Below, piece by piece: positions 55,762-64,000 of a stretch of DNA of 64,000 nucleotides. Source of the stretch: Cyanobacteria bacterium CYA (GTDB lineage: Bacteria; Planctomycetota; Phycisphaerae; Phycisphaerales; UBA1924). Both the position numbers and the translations under genes were made by a program. Position 1 is the stretch's first letter. Each line of letters begins with the position of its first letter. The notes under the pieces are model-generated. The model saw only the letters and a program-made list of their open reading frames with translations. It had not been told where the DNA came from and did no database searches. The stretch is from assembly GCA_008363215.1 (NCBI GenBank), contig RHKP01000002.1, positions 62,001 through 126,000 of the forward strand. The letters run 5' to 3'.

Positions 55762-58203
55762 CTACGCCTCGGCCAGGCTACGGAGCGTCTTGGGCCCGGC
55801 GATGCCGTCGACGGATAGTCCCGGCTGGCTTTCCTGCCAGCGTCGGATGGCGCCGTCGGTGTCGGGCCCGGCGATGCCGTCGACTTCGCCGCTGTCCATG
55901 CCCTGCGCATTGAGTTGGGTCTGCACCCACTCGACCAGCGGGCCTTGTGAACCCCACTTGACCATTTTCTGGCGTGCGGCCGCTTCGGTGGTCTGGTTCC
56001 ACGTTCCCGTCTGGTCGACGCCGAGAAGTCGCTGGAGTTCGCTGACCCTGCCGGCTGACGGAGATTGGGAAGGCGGGGGCGGGGCGGGGGGCGGCGTGGC
56101 GCCGTTGTAGAAGTCTTCGAGCCGCTTGCGCAGATTCTCGGCCTCGTCGATCTGCTGATCGAGGTCGTCGAGGGAGAGGAAGATCAGACCGTGGGGGAGT
56201 TGGTCGCTGCGCCCGGGCTTGTCGTCTGAGTAGCCGGGGAAGCGGCGAAAGGACCGGCCTTCGATGACCGGATACCACCAGCGCTTATGGAGCGGGGTGG
56301 AGGGAGCGCTGCCCGCTCCGCCGGAGGCTTTGGGCTTGGCGCGATATCCAAACTCCGGATTTCCAGAGAGGGTGAGCGACTTGAGTGGCTCGTTTACAGA
56401 CTGGCTGCCGGCGGTAGACGATGTGCCCGAACTGGGGCCCTTGCTGCCGTTGGGATGGCGCAGGAAGAACTCGCAGAGTTCGAGCCAGTCGATCCAGGAG
56501 TAGGAGCCCAAGGTGTTGACGCTGCGCCCGGTGTCATCGCGTTCGCTGTGGGCGCCGCGCGTCACCGCGGCGCGGGGCGGATCGATATGCCGCGTGAGCG
56601 TCTTGACCACGTACCAGTGCACCGACTTGGCGAGATTCATCGCATGCGTGTGCATGACATTGATTTCATCCTCGTCCGGCCACTCGTAATCCTTGGCCAG
56701 CAGCGAGTGGCAGCCGATGCGGAAGCGATGCAAGGTGTCTTCGATGATCCGGCGGATGGCGCGATCGAACGGCTCGCGAATGCGATCTTCAATCGCGTCG
56801 CCGATGTTCTCGACGATCCAGCGGATGGCGCCGGGCGGCAGTTCGGTCACCATCCAGGTGAAGAAACGCCACGGGTACGTCAGGTTCTCGTAGAACTCGG
56901 CGAGCAGAATCAACACGTCGGCCAAGGTCAGGCCCGAGCCGGGGATCGTCTCGGCCAATGCGAGCACGGTGTCAATGAACGCATCCTTGACCTCCGTGGC
57001 TTCCGGCGGGATACCGTGCAGCACGGAGTCGGCGGCGTCTTCGATGGCGTGGTCGACACTGTCGTCGTCGCCGGCGGCGATGCGGCGCAAAGCGGCCTCG
57101 GCCGCGGCACGCGTGCGCGGACCGCCCTGGATGCGGCGGACCAGTTCCACCATGAGACGTCCGATCTTGGGCCCGTGGGTGTGCACGTCGGGCGGCTCGG
57201 GCATGCGGTCGTGGTGGTGTTCGATCCGCAGTCCCAACTCCGTCACGACGTGCGCCAGCGAGTGCAGCGTGTCCCACGAGTCGAAGTAGCCGGTGACCAC
57301 GTTTTCCTCGGGCCCGCCGGTCGCGCCATTTGGATGCAGTCGCGTCAGGCGCTTCTGGAAGATCTCGCCCGGGTGCCCGCCGGTGACCGGGCGTCCCATG
57401 GTCTTGAGCGCATGCTCGACGAAGTTGCTGTGCGCAAAGAAGTCTTCGAGCGCATGCACCGCGTGCCCCAGCCGCGAGAGCCCGAAGTTCCATTCGAGGT
57501 TGGCATCGCCCCCGGACCATCCCTCACCGGTCGGTGAGAAAGTGCGCTTCGCCCAGTTGCGGTCGATCTGGGCGATCAATCCCGCAGCCACCTGTACATC
57601 ATCGATGAGAAAGTCATAGATGTGTGGTCGCAGGGGGCTGCTCCCGGTGCCGCGCCCGTCGGGCGTGCGCGTTTTCTGCTCGCGTGCGTGCACGTCGAAC
57701 ATCGGGTAGCGGTCGAGGTGCTCGTGCGGGTAGTACTGGGTGTACGAGTTGTCAAACACGTGCTTGAAGGCGCGATAGTCCATGCGCGCCCGTCCGCCGC
57801 GCTGCTCGGGGTGGACGAACTTGAAGTACCCGTTGACCAGGAATGCCTTGTGCATCAACCGGGCGACTTTGCTGTTCTGCCCGCCGTCCAGCGCGTCGGC
57901 GACGGCTTCGAACTTCTCCACAAACGCGGTCAGCGGCCCGGTCAGATGCTGCCGAATCCATCCGGGATTATCGATCACCTCGAGGCTGCGGATGGCGCTG
58001 ACCAGAGATCGCACTCCCGAGCGCAGGCCCGCCGCCACGTTGGCGTAGGGTTGCGGGTCCACCGCCTGCTGCACGTCGGTGATCCAGTTGCCCAGGTAGA
58101 ACGCGCCGGTGCGCCAGCCCTGCTTGCCCGCAAGATCCAGTGCGACCCGCAGCAAAGGCAGACCGGCTTCATCGGCGCATTCATGATGTCCGTGAGTGTC
58201 CAT
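55762..58203 (-). CDS. Het-C domain protein with C-terminal peptidoglycan-binding domain
   Basis: The first 540 residues match the Het-C-type domain of fungal heterokaryon-incompatibility proteins and bacterial relatives: LGNWITDVQQAVDP near 40 and LGHAVHALEDFFAHSNFVEHAL near 250, rich in His and Asp like a phospholipase C/P1-nuclease-type metal site. After a Pro-rich linker (PPPAPPPPSQSP, near 705) comes a peptidoglycan-binding-1 repeat region (about 715-813; VDGIAGPDTDGAIRRWQ). There is no signal peptide. It starts nine bases after the stop of the LysM gene, so they are one operon. Such pairs accompany envelope-directed secreted effectors elsewhere; a toxin role is inference. Confidence 0.75.
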   Translation of the reverse strand: MDTHGHHECADEAGLPLLRVALDLAGKQGWRTGAFYLGNWITDVQQAVDPQPYANVAAGLRSGVRSLVSAIRSLEVIDNPGWIRQHLTGPLTAFVEKFEAVADALDGGQNSKVARLMHKAFLVNGYFKFVHPEQRGGRARMDYRAFKHVFDNSYTQYYPHEHLDRYPMFDVHAREQKTRTPDGRGTGSSPLRPHIYDFLIDDVQVAAGLIAQIDRNWAKRTFSPTGEGWSGGDANLEWNFGLSRLGHAVHALEDFFAHSNFVEHALKTMGRPVTGGHPGEIFQKRLTRLHPNGATGGPEENVVTGYFDSWDTLHSLAHVVTELGLRIEHHHDRMPEPPDVHTHGPKIGRLMVELVRRIQGGPRTRAAAEAALRRIAAGDDDSVDHAIEDAADSVLHGIPPEATEVKDAFIDTVLALAETIPGSGLTLADVLILLAEFYENLTYPWRFFTWMVTELPPGAIRWIVENIGDAIEDRIREPFDRAIRRIIEDTLHRFRIGCHSLLAKDYEWPDEDEINVMHTHAMNLAKSVHWYVVKTLTRHIDPPRAAVTRGAHSERDDTGRSVNTLGSYSWIDWLELCEFFLRHPNGSKGPSSGTSSTAGSQSVNEPLKSLTLSGNPEFGYRAKPKASGGAGSAPSTPLHKRWWYPVIEGRSFRRFPGYSDDKPGRSDQLPHGLIFLSLDDLDQQIDEAENLRKRLEDFYNGATPPPAPPPPSQSPSAGRVSELQRLLGVDQTGTWNQTTEAAARQKMVKWGSQGPLVEWVQTQLNAQGMDSGEVDGIAGPDTDGAIRRWQESQPGLSVDGIAGPKTLRSLAEA

Positions 58204-58212
58204 CGCGGCTCC

Positions 58213-58899
58213 CTAGGAACCATGCGCGTCGCGGATCTTCTCCAGCGTCGCCTCACTCAACTCTGCCTCGGTCTGCCCGTCGTGCTCAACGAGAAACGCG
58301 TCGATTGCCCGCCGGATGCCCTCAGACCACGTTCCATCTTCCAGTCCTTCGTAGAACCCCAGGTTGGTCAGACGCTGCTGCACGCCGAGGACGGTGTCGA
58401 AGGGTTCCAGATGCCCCAACTCCACCTGCTGCACGGTTTCGTGCACGCCCTCTCCCACGCGCAGAATGCCGCGCTGGGCACCGGGCGGGATCACGATGTT
58501 GAAGCGCCCCTCGCCGTCGGTCGTGCCTTCGAGACGTTTGCCGTCGAGGTCGAGAATCCAGGGCTCATTCCTGCGCGGCTCACCCTCGTGGAGCATCTGG
58601 AACTTGAGCACTGCGGGCACGCCCTTGCGGCGGAACCGGTGGCGCTTCTTATCGGGCTTTTCTTCGCCGCCCGGGTCGATCTCCGGAATCGCCAGTCGAT
58701 CGCCCGCTTGGATCACCATGGGATCCTTGCGGGTCGATTTCACCTCCGAGTTGTCAGGGAAGTTCCAGATGGTCTCCCAGAAGAACCCGTGGTCGGCGGC
58801 GATGCTCTGGAGGCACTCGCCTGGTCGGACGAGATAGTCGCCCCGGCCCACAGGGGCAGGGTCACGAAACACGCTGGGAGTCAAGACCGGATCTGACAT
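58213..58899 (-). CDS. LysM-domain protein, likely partner/adaptor of the Het-C protein
   Basis: The 228-residue protein has a LysM-like domain at about 20-70 (DYLVRPGECLQSIAADHGFFWETIWNFPDN, then RKDPMVIQAGDRLAIP), a central beta region (about 85-150) and a C-terminal peptidoglycan-binding-1-like repeat (LGVQQRLTNLGFYEG). This LysM arrangement is often found beside type VI or contractile-injection cargo genes; no such apparatus is visible here. There is no signal peptide. The start at 58899 (MSDPVLTP) is preferred; upstream frame is unrelated. It lies nine bases from the Het-C gene. Confidence 0.78.
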   Translation of the reverse strand: MSDPVLTPSVFRDPAPVGRGDYLVRPGECLQSIAADHGFFWETIWNFPDNSEVKSTRKDPMVIQAGDRLAIPEIDPGGEEKPDKKRHRFRRKGVPAVLKFQMLHEGEPRRNEPWILDLDGKRLEGTTDGEGRFNIVIPPGAQRGILRVGEGVHETVQQVELGHLEPFDTVLGVQQRLTNLGFYEGLEDGTWSEGIRRAIDAFLVEHDGQTEAELSEATLEKIRDAHGS

Positions 58900-59167
58900 G
58901 GCAGACGATCGCTCTGGGTAACCCTGGGCTCCCGGACCTATGTGCGTCCGACTCCCCCGGTCAGCGGGGTTCCGCACCAGTACACAAGCGAGGACTGTGC
59001 CCGACTCTGCACGCGGCTGTGAGATTGAGAATACCAAGCCGATGGCGGCCATGCAGGCTCGTCATGTGCTTTCGTTCGCAAACCGTGCAGGGAGAGCGTC
59101 CCTGGGTCGAACGATGCCGTGTTTTGATTCGGCCGGGGTTCCAGCCGATCGGCTGGGGAGGTGGGAA

Positions 59168-59250
59168 TGGGCGCGGGAGGATTCGAACCTCCGAAGGCGT
59201 TCGCCAACAGATTTACAGTCTGTCCCCTTTGGCCACTTGGGTACACGCCC
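59168..59250 (-). tRNA. tRNA-Tyr(GUA)
   Basis: The 83-base class II tRNA on the minus strand has acceptor GGGCGTG/CGCGCCC, anticodon stem ACAGA/TCTGT around CTGTAAA (anticodon GTA), a long variable arm (about 13 bases) and T-arm GGAGG-TTCGAAT-CCTCC. The discriminator is A and no CCA is encoded. Confidence 0.96.
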
Positions 59251-59311
59251 GAGGGTGCTTCCTGTGAAGCGGGGGAACCGTAGGCCCCTCATCCGGCATC
59301 GGCAACGGGAC

Positions 59312-60337
59312 TCAGGGGGTCCACAATTCCTCGTTCGCCGGGAATCCCCTGGAGCGCATGGAGCGGGTGGTCAGGATGGACGGCGACGAGGACTTCTCCT
59401 CGCTCCACGAGACGGCGCTCTCGACGCCTTCAAAGCGATCGGCGATCAGGCCCCATTCGGTCGGGCCCAGAACGCAAGCGGCACTTGCCAGAGCATCGGC
59501 TTCGGCGCCGGTGGGGGCCAGCACGGTCGCGCTGGCTCTGGTCGTCAACGACATTCCCGTTCGTGGATCCACGATGTGGCTGTACCGTTTCCCGTCAATC
59601 ACAACGTTCTGCTCCCGGTCTCCCGAGGTCGCGATCGCACCGTGGGCCAGGCGAATGGAGTACGGCTCACTGGACCCGTCATCGACGACCACCGTCCACC
59701 CTTCTTGCCCCGGAGGCGGGGCTGAGACCCGCAGGTCGCCCCCCAGATCCACCAGTGCCGAGGTGATGCCTAGCGACTCGAACGTCCGAATGGCTTCGTC
59801 GGCCGCGAAGCCCTTGCCGATGCCGCCGAGGTCGAATCGGATGCCCGATCTGGACAGCGTGACAGCGCCCGCCTCCTCGTCTACCTCGAACAGGTCGGGC
59901 CCGATCAGCGCGCGCGCCGATGACAGCGCTTCGGCCTCGGGCAACTGCCCGTCCTTGCGGGCCTGGCGCCAGAGTCTGACCACCGGGCCGACGGTGCAGT
60001 CGAAGGCGCCGTCAGTGCGGCGAGAGATGTCCTGAGCGAGCACGAGGACGCGGCGGAGGTCGTCGGACACCGGCGTCGGCTCACCCGGCTCGCTGCGGCA
60101 CAGGCTCATCAGTTCGCTGTCGTTTCGGTAGTCGCTCATCACCCCGTCGAGTTCATTGAGGCGGGCGTAGGCCTTCTGGGCGGCGTCGTGGGCTTTCTGC
60201 TCATTGTCGGCGAAGAACACCAGGTGGGCCGAAACGCCCATGACGATCTGTGTAAACTCGTACCGGGTCTGCTCGGGCGGATCCGCGATTGCCGACACAG
60301 TGACAATGCCCAGAAACAGCCCTGCGAGTTTGTTCAT
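59312..60337 (-). CDS. apbE: FAD:protein FMN transferase (ApbE family)
   Basis: A signal peptide (about 18 residues, ending SAIA) precedes an ApbE domain that attaches FMN to Thr/Ser of flavoproteins such as NqrB/C and RnfG using FAD and magnesium. Visible motifs: MGVSAHLVFFADNEQKAHDA, CTVGPVVRLWR, DLGGIGKGFAADEA (FAD site), SGDREQ and HIVDPRTG. The start at 60337 is the one preceding the signal peptide. Its ATG overlaps, on the other strand, the ATG of the divergent formylglycine-enzyme-like gene. A possible use is maturing periplasmic flavoproteins of this envelope-rich genome. Confidence 0.93.
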   Translation of the reverse strand: MNKLAGLFLGIVTVSAIADPPEQTRYEFTQIVMGVSAHLVFFADNEQKAHDAAQKAYARLNELDGVMSDYRNDSELMSLCRSEPGEPTPVSDDLRRVLVLAQDISRRTDGAFDCTVGPVVRLWRQARKDGQLPEAEALSSARALIGPDLFEVDEEAGAVTLSRSGIRFDLGGIGKGFAADEAIRTFESLGITSALVDLGGDLRVSAPPPGQEGWTVVVDDGSSEPYSIRLAHGAIATSGDREQNVVIDGKRYSHIVDPRTGMSLTTRASATVLAPTGAEADALASAACVLGPTEWGLIADRFEGVESAVSWSEEKSSSPSILTTRSMRSRGFPANEELWTP

Positions 60338-61499
60338 GACAGCACCAATCCGCCCCGTGAGGGCACTCTCTGCGGTCGCCGGCACGGTGGCCGTCGTTGT
60401 TCTCGCCGCCTGTGCGCCGCGTGCCACCTCGTCACACGACGCCGCAGACCCCGCCACCGAGCGGCCGCATTCGCAAGTCGCAGTCGAGCCTGCGGTTGAG
60501 CCGGCCGCGGAGCAGCCGACGCCGGTTGGCTCGGAGTCCGGAGCCGAAGCCGCTGATACAGCCTACGCCCCGCGGGCAACGCCGGGATCCACAGGACCAG
60601 CCTCGCGGCAGGATCAGCCTGAATCCGGCTCGATTCTCCCGCGACCGGAAGATGATCCCACGCCGCCCAGTGCCGATCCCGGCGCGGTGGTGGGCGGGTC
60701 ATCTCGCAACGCGATTTCGCCCCGGACGTTCAAGCGCACCATCCCCGGAACGGCGGTGGACTATGTGATGGTGTACGTCCCTGCGGGCACCGTCCGCATG
60801 ACCAACGAGGACGGCGAGGAGGTGCAGGTCGAGGTTGGGCCGTTCTGGATCGGGCAGCACGAACTGAGTTGGGACATGTACGACGTGTACGTGTTCAACT
60901 TTGATCAGCCGGGCGAGCATCCCGAGGCCGACGCGGTGAGCCGTCCCAGCCGCCCCTACATTCCGCCGGATCGCGGGTTCGGGCACGCGGGCTACCCCGC
61001 GATCAGCATGACCACCCAGGGGGCCGAGAAGTTCTGCGAGTGGCTGAGCAAAAAGACCGGGCGGACGTATCGCGTGCCGACGCCGGCGGAGTGGAAGTAC
61101 GCGGCGCTGGCGGGCTCGGAAGGCCCGTATTGCTTCGGCGATGACGTTGCACAATTGCCCGAGTACGCGTGGTTCGACGAAAACGCGGAAGAGAAGACGC
61201 AGCCGAGCGGGCAGAAGAAGCCCAACGCCTGGGGGATTTGCGACATGCACGGCAACGTCATGGAGTGGGTGAGAACCCAGGACGGGTGGATCGCGTGCGG
61301 CGGATCGTGGCGTCAGGACGCCGAAGGCGTGACGGCCGACGCGACGGCTGAGCAGGATTGGGAATGGAACATGACCGATCCGCAGATTCCCAAGAGCCCG
61401 TGGTGGCTCTCGGATGCGAGTTGGGTGGGCATGCGATTGATCTGCGAAGACGAGACAGTGGGCGAGCAGCCGCAGGCTGAACAGGAGCAGACGCCATGA
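60336..61499 (+). CDS. Formylglycine-generating-enzyme-like (SUMF1/FGE fold) lipoprotein
   Basis: A hydrophobic N-terminus ending in a lipobox (VVVLAAC) is followed by a Pro/Glu/Ala-rich linker of about 90 residues and an FGE-sulfatase (C-type lectin-like) domain: PFWIGQHELSWDMYDVYV, VPTPAEWKYAALAG, NAWGICDMHGNVMEWV and CGGSWRQDA. Catalytic members oxidise a cysteine to formylglycine in sulfatases, but many relatives are ligand-binding only; I cannot confirm the active-site cysteines. ATG 60336 overlaps the divergent apbE start; a GTG at 60357 would avoid this and still retain the signal peptide. The next gene overlaps its stop by four bases (ATGA). Confidence 0.85.
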   Translation: MTAPIRPVRALSAVAGTVAVVVLAACAPRATSSHDAADPATERPHSQVAVEPAVEPAAEQPTPVGSESGAEAADTAYAPRATPGSTGPASRQDQPESGSILPRPEDDPTPPSADPGAVVGGSSRNAISPRTFKRTIPGTAVDYVMVYVPAGTVRMTNEDGEEVQVEVGPFWIGQHELSWDMYDVYVFNFDQPGEHPEADAVSRPSRPYIPPDRGFGHAGYPAISMTTQGAEKFCEWLSKKTGRTYRVPTPAEWKYAALAGSEGPYCFGDDVAQLPEYAWFDENAEEKTQPSGQKKPNAWGICDMHGNVMEWVRTQDGWIACGGSWRQDAEGVTADATAEQDWEWNMTDPQIPKSPWWLSDASWVGMRLICEDETVGEQPQAEQEQTP

Positions 61500-62404
61500 G
61501 CCCGGATGGAATCAGTCGACGTGCGTTCATCGCGACGGGTGCGACGCTGGCGGCGGCTTCGGCGGTGCCGGCTTCGGCCAGCGCGGTCCGCCCGGCCGGT
61601 CGCGTGGTGCGTGTCAAAAAGGCGCTCAAGATCGGCATGATCCAAGGGGGCGAGACGCTCACCGAGAAGTTCGATATTGCCCGCCAGGCCGGGTTCGAGG
61701 GCGTCGAACTCGACAGCCCCGGGTCCTACACCGAAGCAGATGTTGCCGCAGCCAAGGAAGCCACGGGGATCGACGTTCCCGGCGTCGTCGATTCGGTCCA
61801 CTGGCGTGAGACGCTGAGCCACCCGGACCCCGCGATCCGGGCCAAGGGCGTCGCCGGGCTCGAGACGGCCATCCGCGACTGCAAAGCCTTCGGCGGCACA
61901 ACCGTGCTGCTCGTGCCGGCGGTGGTGAATGCGCAGGTGGCGTACACCGAGGCCTACGAGCGTTCGCAGGCCGAGATCCGCAAGGTATTGCCGCTGTGCG
62001 AAGAGACAGGGGTGAAGATCGCCATCGAGAACGTGTGGAACAACTTCCTGCTCAGCCCGATCGAGGCCGCCCGCTACGTCGATGAACTCGGGCCGATGGT
62101 GGGGTGGCACTTCGACATCGGCAACATCGTCAACTATGGCTGGCCGGAGCACTGGATTCGCACGCTCGGAGCGCGAATCTGGAAACTGGACGTGAAGGAG
62201 TACAGCCGGCGGAAGCGCGATGAGGAAGGACTGTGGAAGGGCTTTGCCGTCCAGATCGGTGAGGGCGACTGCGGGTGGCCCGAAGTGTGCAAGGCACTGG
62301 ACGATATCGGCTATCGGGGCTGGGCGGCGGCCGAAGTGGCGGGTGGAGATCTTGCCGCTCTGGCCGACGTCGCGCAGCGCATGGACCGTGTGTTGAACGC
62401 CTGA
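61496..62404 (+). CDS. Tat-exported sugar phosphate isomerase/epimerase-like TIM barrel
   Basis: The N-terminus SRRAFIATGATLAAASAV is a Tat signal. The rest (about 270 residues) is a xylose-isomerase-like/AP-endonuclease-2 barrel: KIGMIQGGETLTEKFDIARQAGFEGVEL, IAIENVWNNFLLSP, VGWHFDIGNIVNYGWPEHW and KLDVKEYSRRKR, which supply the metal-binding Glu/Asp/His positions. Such proteins isomerise or epimerise sugars or lactones. The start overlaps the preceding stop (ATGA). It is the first of three Tat-exported sugar-metabolism genes at this end of the window. Confidence 0.88.
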   Translation: MSPDGISRRAFIATGATLAAASAVPASASAVRPAGRVVRVKKALKIGMIQGGETLTEKFDIARQAGFEGVELDSPGSYTEADVAAAKEATGIDVPGVVDSVHWRETLSHPDPAIRAKGVAGLETAIRDCKAFGGTTVLLVPAVVNAQVAYTEAYERSQAEIRKVLPLCEETGVKIAIENVWNNFLLSPIEAARYVDELGPMVGWHFDIGNIVNYGWPEHWIRTLGARIWKLDVKEYSRRKRDEEGLWKGFAVQIGEGDCGWPEVCKALDDIGYRGWAAAEVAGGDLAALADVAQRMDRVLNA

Positions 62405-62462
62405 ATCTGCTATTCTGGTGTTTCGGGCCGCTGAGGGCTCCGGAGCGGGAAAGGACCGACCC

Positions 62463-63746
62463 ATGAAAGACAACCTGACGCGTCGCACGTTTGTGAAGAG
62501 TTCGGCCGTTGCCGCCACGGCCGCGGCTTTTGCCCCGGCCGCCTGGGCCAGCGCTGCCGGTCGGCGCGGGGTCGAGAGCATCAATGTGGGCGTGATCGGG
62601 TGCGGCGGGCGCGGCACCGGCGCGGCGGTGAATGCGCTCGAGGCCCACCCGGCGACGCGCATCGTCGCCCTGGCCGACATCTTCGCCGATCGGGTCGACG
62701 GGTGCTACGCGCACTTGATCGACCAGGCGAACTTCAAGGGGCGCGTCGAGGTGCCCGAGGAGCAGCGCTTCTCCGGATTTGACGCCTACCAGAAACTCCT
62801 GGCGATCAAGGACATCAACTATGTCGTCCTGGCCACGCCTCCGCACTTCCGCCCGATCCACTTCGAGGCGGCCATCAACGCGGGGAAGCACGTGTTCATG
62901 GAAAAGCCCGTCGCAGTCGATCCGACGGGCGTGCGCCGCGTGATCGACGCGTCAAAGGCGGCCGATGAAAAGGGGCTGTCGGTCGTCGCAGGCACGCAGC
63001 GCCGTCACCAGGCGCCCTACCTGGAGATGATGGACCGTATCCACAACGGCGCGATCGGTGATGTCGTCTCGGCCTCGTGCTACTGGAACCAGGGCGGGCT
63101 GTGGGACCACGCGCGCCGCCCCGAATACTCCGACATGGAATGGCAGATTCGCAACTGGCTCTACTTTACGTGGCTTTCGGGCGATCACATTTGCGAGCAG
63201 CACATCCACAACATCGACGTGTGCAACTGGGCCTTCGGCGGGCCGCCGCTCAAGGCGATGGGCATGGGCGGGCGGCAGGTGCGCACCGACCCGAAGTACG
63301 GACACATCTTCGACCACTTCGCCATTGAGTTTGAATACGAGGGCGGGCGCAAGATGCTGAGTATGTGTCGGCAGATCGACGGGTGCGCGGCCCGCGTCAG
63401 CGAGTTCATCCAGGGCTCCAGGGGACAGGCCAGCACCGAGACAGGCACCGGCGTGATCACGGGCGAGAACGCGTGGAAGTTCCAGGGGCGGGCGACCAAC
63501 CCCTACGTCGTCGAGCACGCCGACCTGATCAACGCCATGACCTCGGGCAATCCGCTCAACGAGGGCAAGCGAGTGGCTGAATCGACGCTGACAGCCATCA
63601 TGGGCCGCATGAGCGCCTACAGCGGGCAGGAAATCACCTTCGAGCAAGCGATGAAGTCGACGCTTGATCTGTCGCCGCCGGCCTATGAGTTCGGGCCGCT
63701 GCCGGTCGCGCCGGTGGCGGTGCCGGGGAAGACAAGGTTTTCCTGA
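62463..63746 (+). CDS. Tat-exported Gfo/Idh/MocA-family oxidoreductase
   Basis: A Tat signal (NLTRRTFVKSSAVAATAAAFA) precedes a Rossmann domain (INVGVIGCGGRGTGAAVNAL, residues about 40-60), the EKP catalytic-lysine motif (HVFMEKPVAVDP) and the characteristic C-terminal alpha/beta domain (HICEQHIHNIDVCNWAFG). Members oxidise or reduce sugars with NAD(P). The ATG at 62463 has AAAGGA eight bases upstream. It is 58 bases after the isomerase gene on the same strand, so probably one operon acting on a periplasmic sugar or inositol. Confidence 0.93.
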   Translation: MKDNLTRRTFVKSSAVAATAAAFAPAAWASAAGRRGVESINVGVIGCGGRGTGAAVNALEAHPATRIVALADIFADRVDGCYAHLIDQANFKGRVEVPEEQRFSGFDAYQKLLAIKDINYVVLATPPHFRPIHFEAAINAGKHVFMEKPVAVDPTGVRRVIDASKAADEKGLSVVAGTQRRHQAPYLEMMDRIHNGAIGDVVSASCYWNQGGLWDHARRPEYSDMEWQIRNWLYFTWLSGDHICEQHIHNIDVCNWAFGGPPLKAMGMGGRQVRTDPKYGHIFDHFAIEFEYEGGRKMLSMCRQIDGCAARVSEFIQGSRGQASTETGTGVITGENAWKFQGRATNPYVVEHADLINAMTSGNPLNEGKRVAESTLTAIMGRMSAYSGQEITFEQAMKSTLDLSPPAYEFGPLPVAPVAVPGKTRFS

Positions 63747-63761
63747 GCAGAGGGGGGTCGG

Positions 63762-64000
63762 ATGCAGCGCAGAGAGTTTCTCGCCGGCGCGGCCGCGACC
63801 GCGGCGGGTGCGGTGTCGAGCGCGCGAGGTGCTTCCATGGCGACTGCAACAGCAGTGGGGGCTTCCGAAGGCAGCCGCCCGGGCACTGGAAAGGCCAGGT
63901 TCACCTGCGCCTACGCCCCGCATTTCGGCATGTTCGGCAACCTCGCCGGCGATGATGCGGTGCGACAACTCGAGTACGCGGCCGAGCAGGGCTTCACCGC
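63762..64000 (+). CDS. Tat-exported sugar isomerase-like protein, 5' part only
   Basis: The gene is cut by the window end; about 80 residues are visible. They begin MQRREFLAGAAATAAGAVSSA, a Tat signal, and continue with YAPHFGMFGNLAGDDAVRQL and EYAAEQGFT, typical of the first strand and helix of hydroxypyruvate isomerase-like TIM barrels. It begins 15 bases after the oxidoreductase stop with an AGGGGGG ribosome-binding site. Confidence 0.75.
   Translation, partial: MQRREFLAGAAATAAGAVSSARGASMATATAVGASEGSRPGTGKARFTCAYAPHFGMFGNLAGDDAVRQLEYAAEQGFT

Noticed and set aside
62393-62416. TTGAAC and TATTCT boxes before the Gfo/Idh/MocA gene
   Set aside because: The spacing of 12 bases is too short for a sigma70 promoter.

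Overview
The window looks like chromosomal DNA of a high-GC planctomycete, most likely of the class Phycisphaerae. This is inferred from the gene content, since no rRNA or other marker gene is present. The main pointers are a secreted protein ending in the paired FFD-type dockerin-like repeat common in Phycisphaerales, several very long minor pseudopilins next to two MshEN-GspE ATPases, a ribosomal protein L31 without zinc cysteines, a cation antiporter fused to a PTS EIIA-like domain, and a row of Tat-exported sugar-isomerase/Gfo-Idh-MocA proteins. No integrase, transposase, plasmid gene or CRISPR array was seen.

Layout. 0.1-6.4 kb: a membrane-anchored helix-hairpin-helix protein overlapping mfd, then phoU, then an Hpt protein with a REC-GGDEF diguanylate cyclase. 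6.3-12 kb: mainly housekeeping and envelope genes (PagL-like lipid A deacylase, gpmI, peroxiredoxin, YggS, a Tat-lipoprotein PGRP amidase, a DUF481 porin-like protein). 12.2-21.2 kb: a large secreted dockerin protein, pyruvate kinase, an orphan solute-binding protein, a short-chain dehydrogenase, a degenerate pseudouridine-synthase/methyltransferase fusion and stand-alone coaB. 21.3-39 kb: one co-directional type II secretion/type IV pilus-like cluster: GspE-like ATPase, PilT, a second GspE-like ATPase, GspF-like platform protein, four pseudopilins and a 2020-residue GspK-like protein. It ends in a strong terminator, followed by tRNA-Pro(UGG).

39-53 kb: thioesterase, VOC lipoprotein, Nudix hydrolase, a tricorn-like protease of 1294 residues, a decayed MTA/SAH nucleosidase, a CPA2 antiporter-EIIA fusion coupled to a universal stress protein, a SprA-like putative metallopeptidase and full-length metH, followed by a dockerin remnant and rpmE. 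53-59 kb: a degraded truncated-globin-like gene, an OPT-family transporter and a two-gene LysM/Het-C cassette resembling cell-envelope effector modules. 59-64 kb: tRNA-Tyr(GUA), apbE head-to-head with a formylglycine-generating-enzyme-like lipoprotein, then a co-directional run of sugar isomerase, Gfo/Idh/MocA oxidoreductase and a second isomerase-like gene cut by the window edge.

Working together: the diguanylate cyclase has an inhibitory I-site and both GspE-like ATPases carry MshEN repeats, so c-di-GMP control of the secretion/pilus machine is plausible. The strongest leads are the catalytic-residue-deficient RluA/methyltransferase fusion, the giant GspK-like protein and compositionally mosaic pseudopilin, the Het-C/LysM cassette, the tricorn protease with an inserted beta domain, and three gene remnants (nucleosidase, globin, dockerin) lying in otherwise gene-poor gaps.
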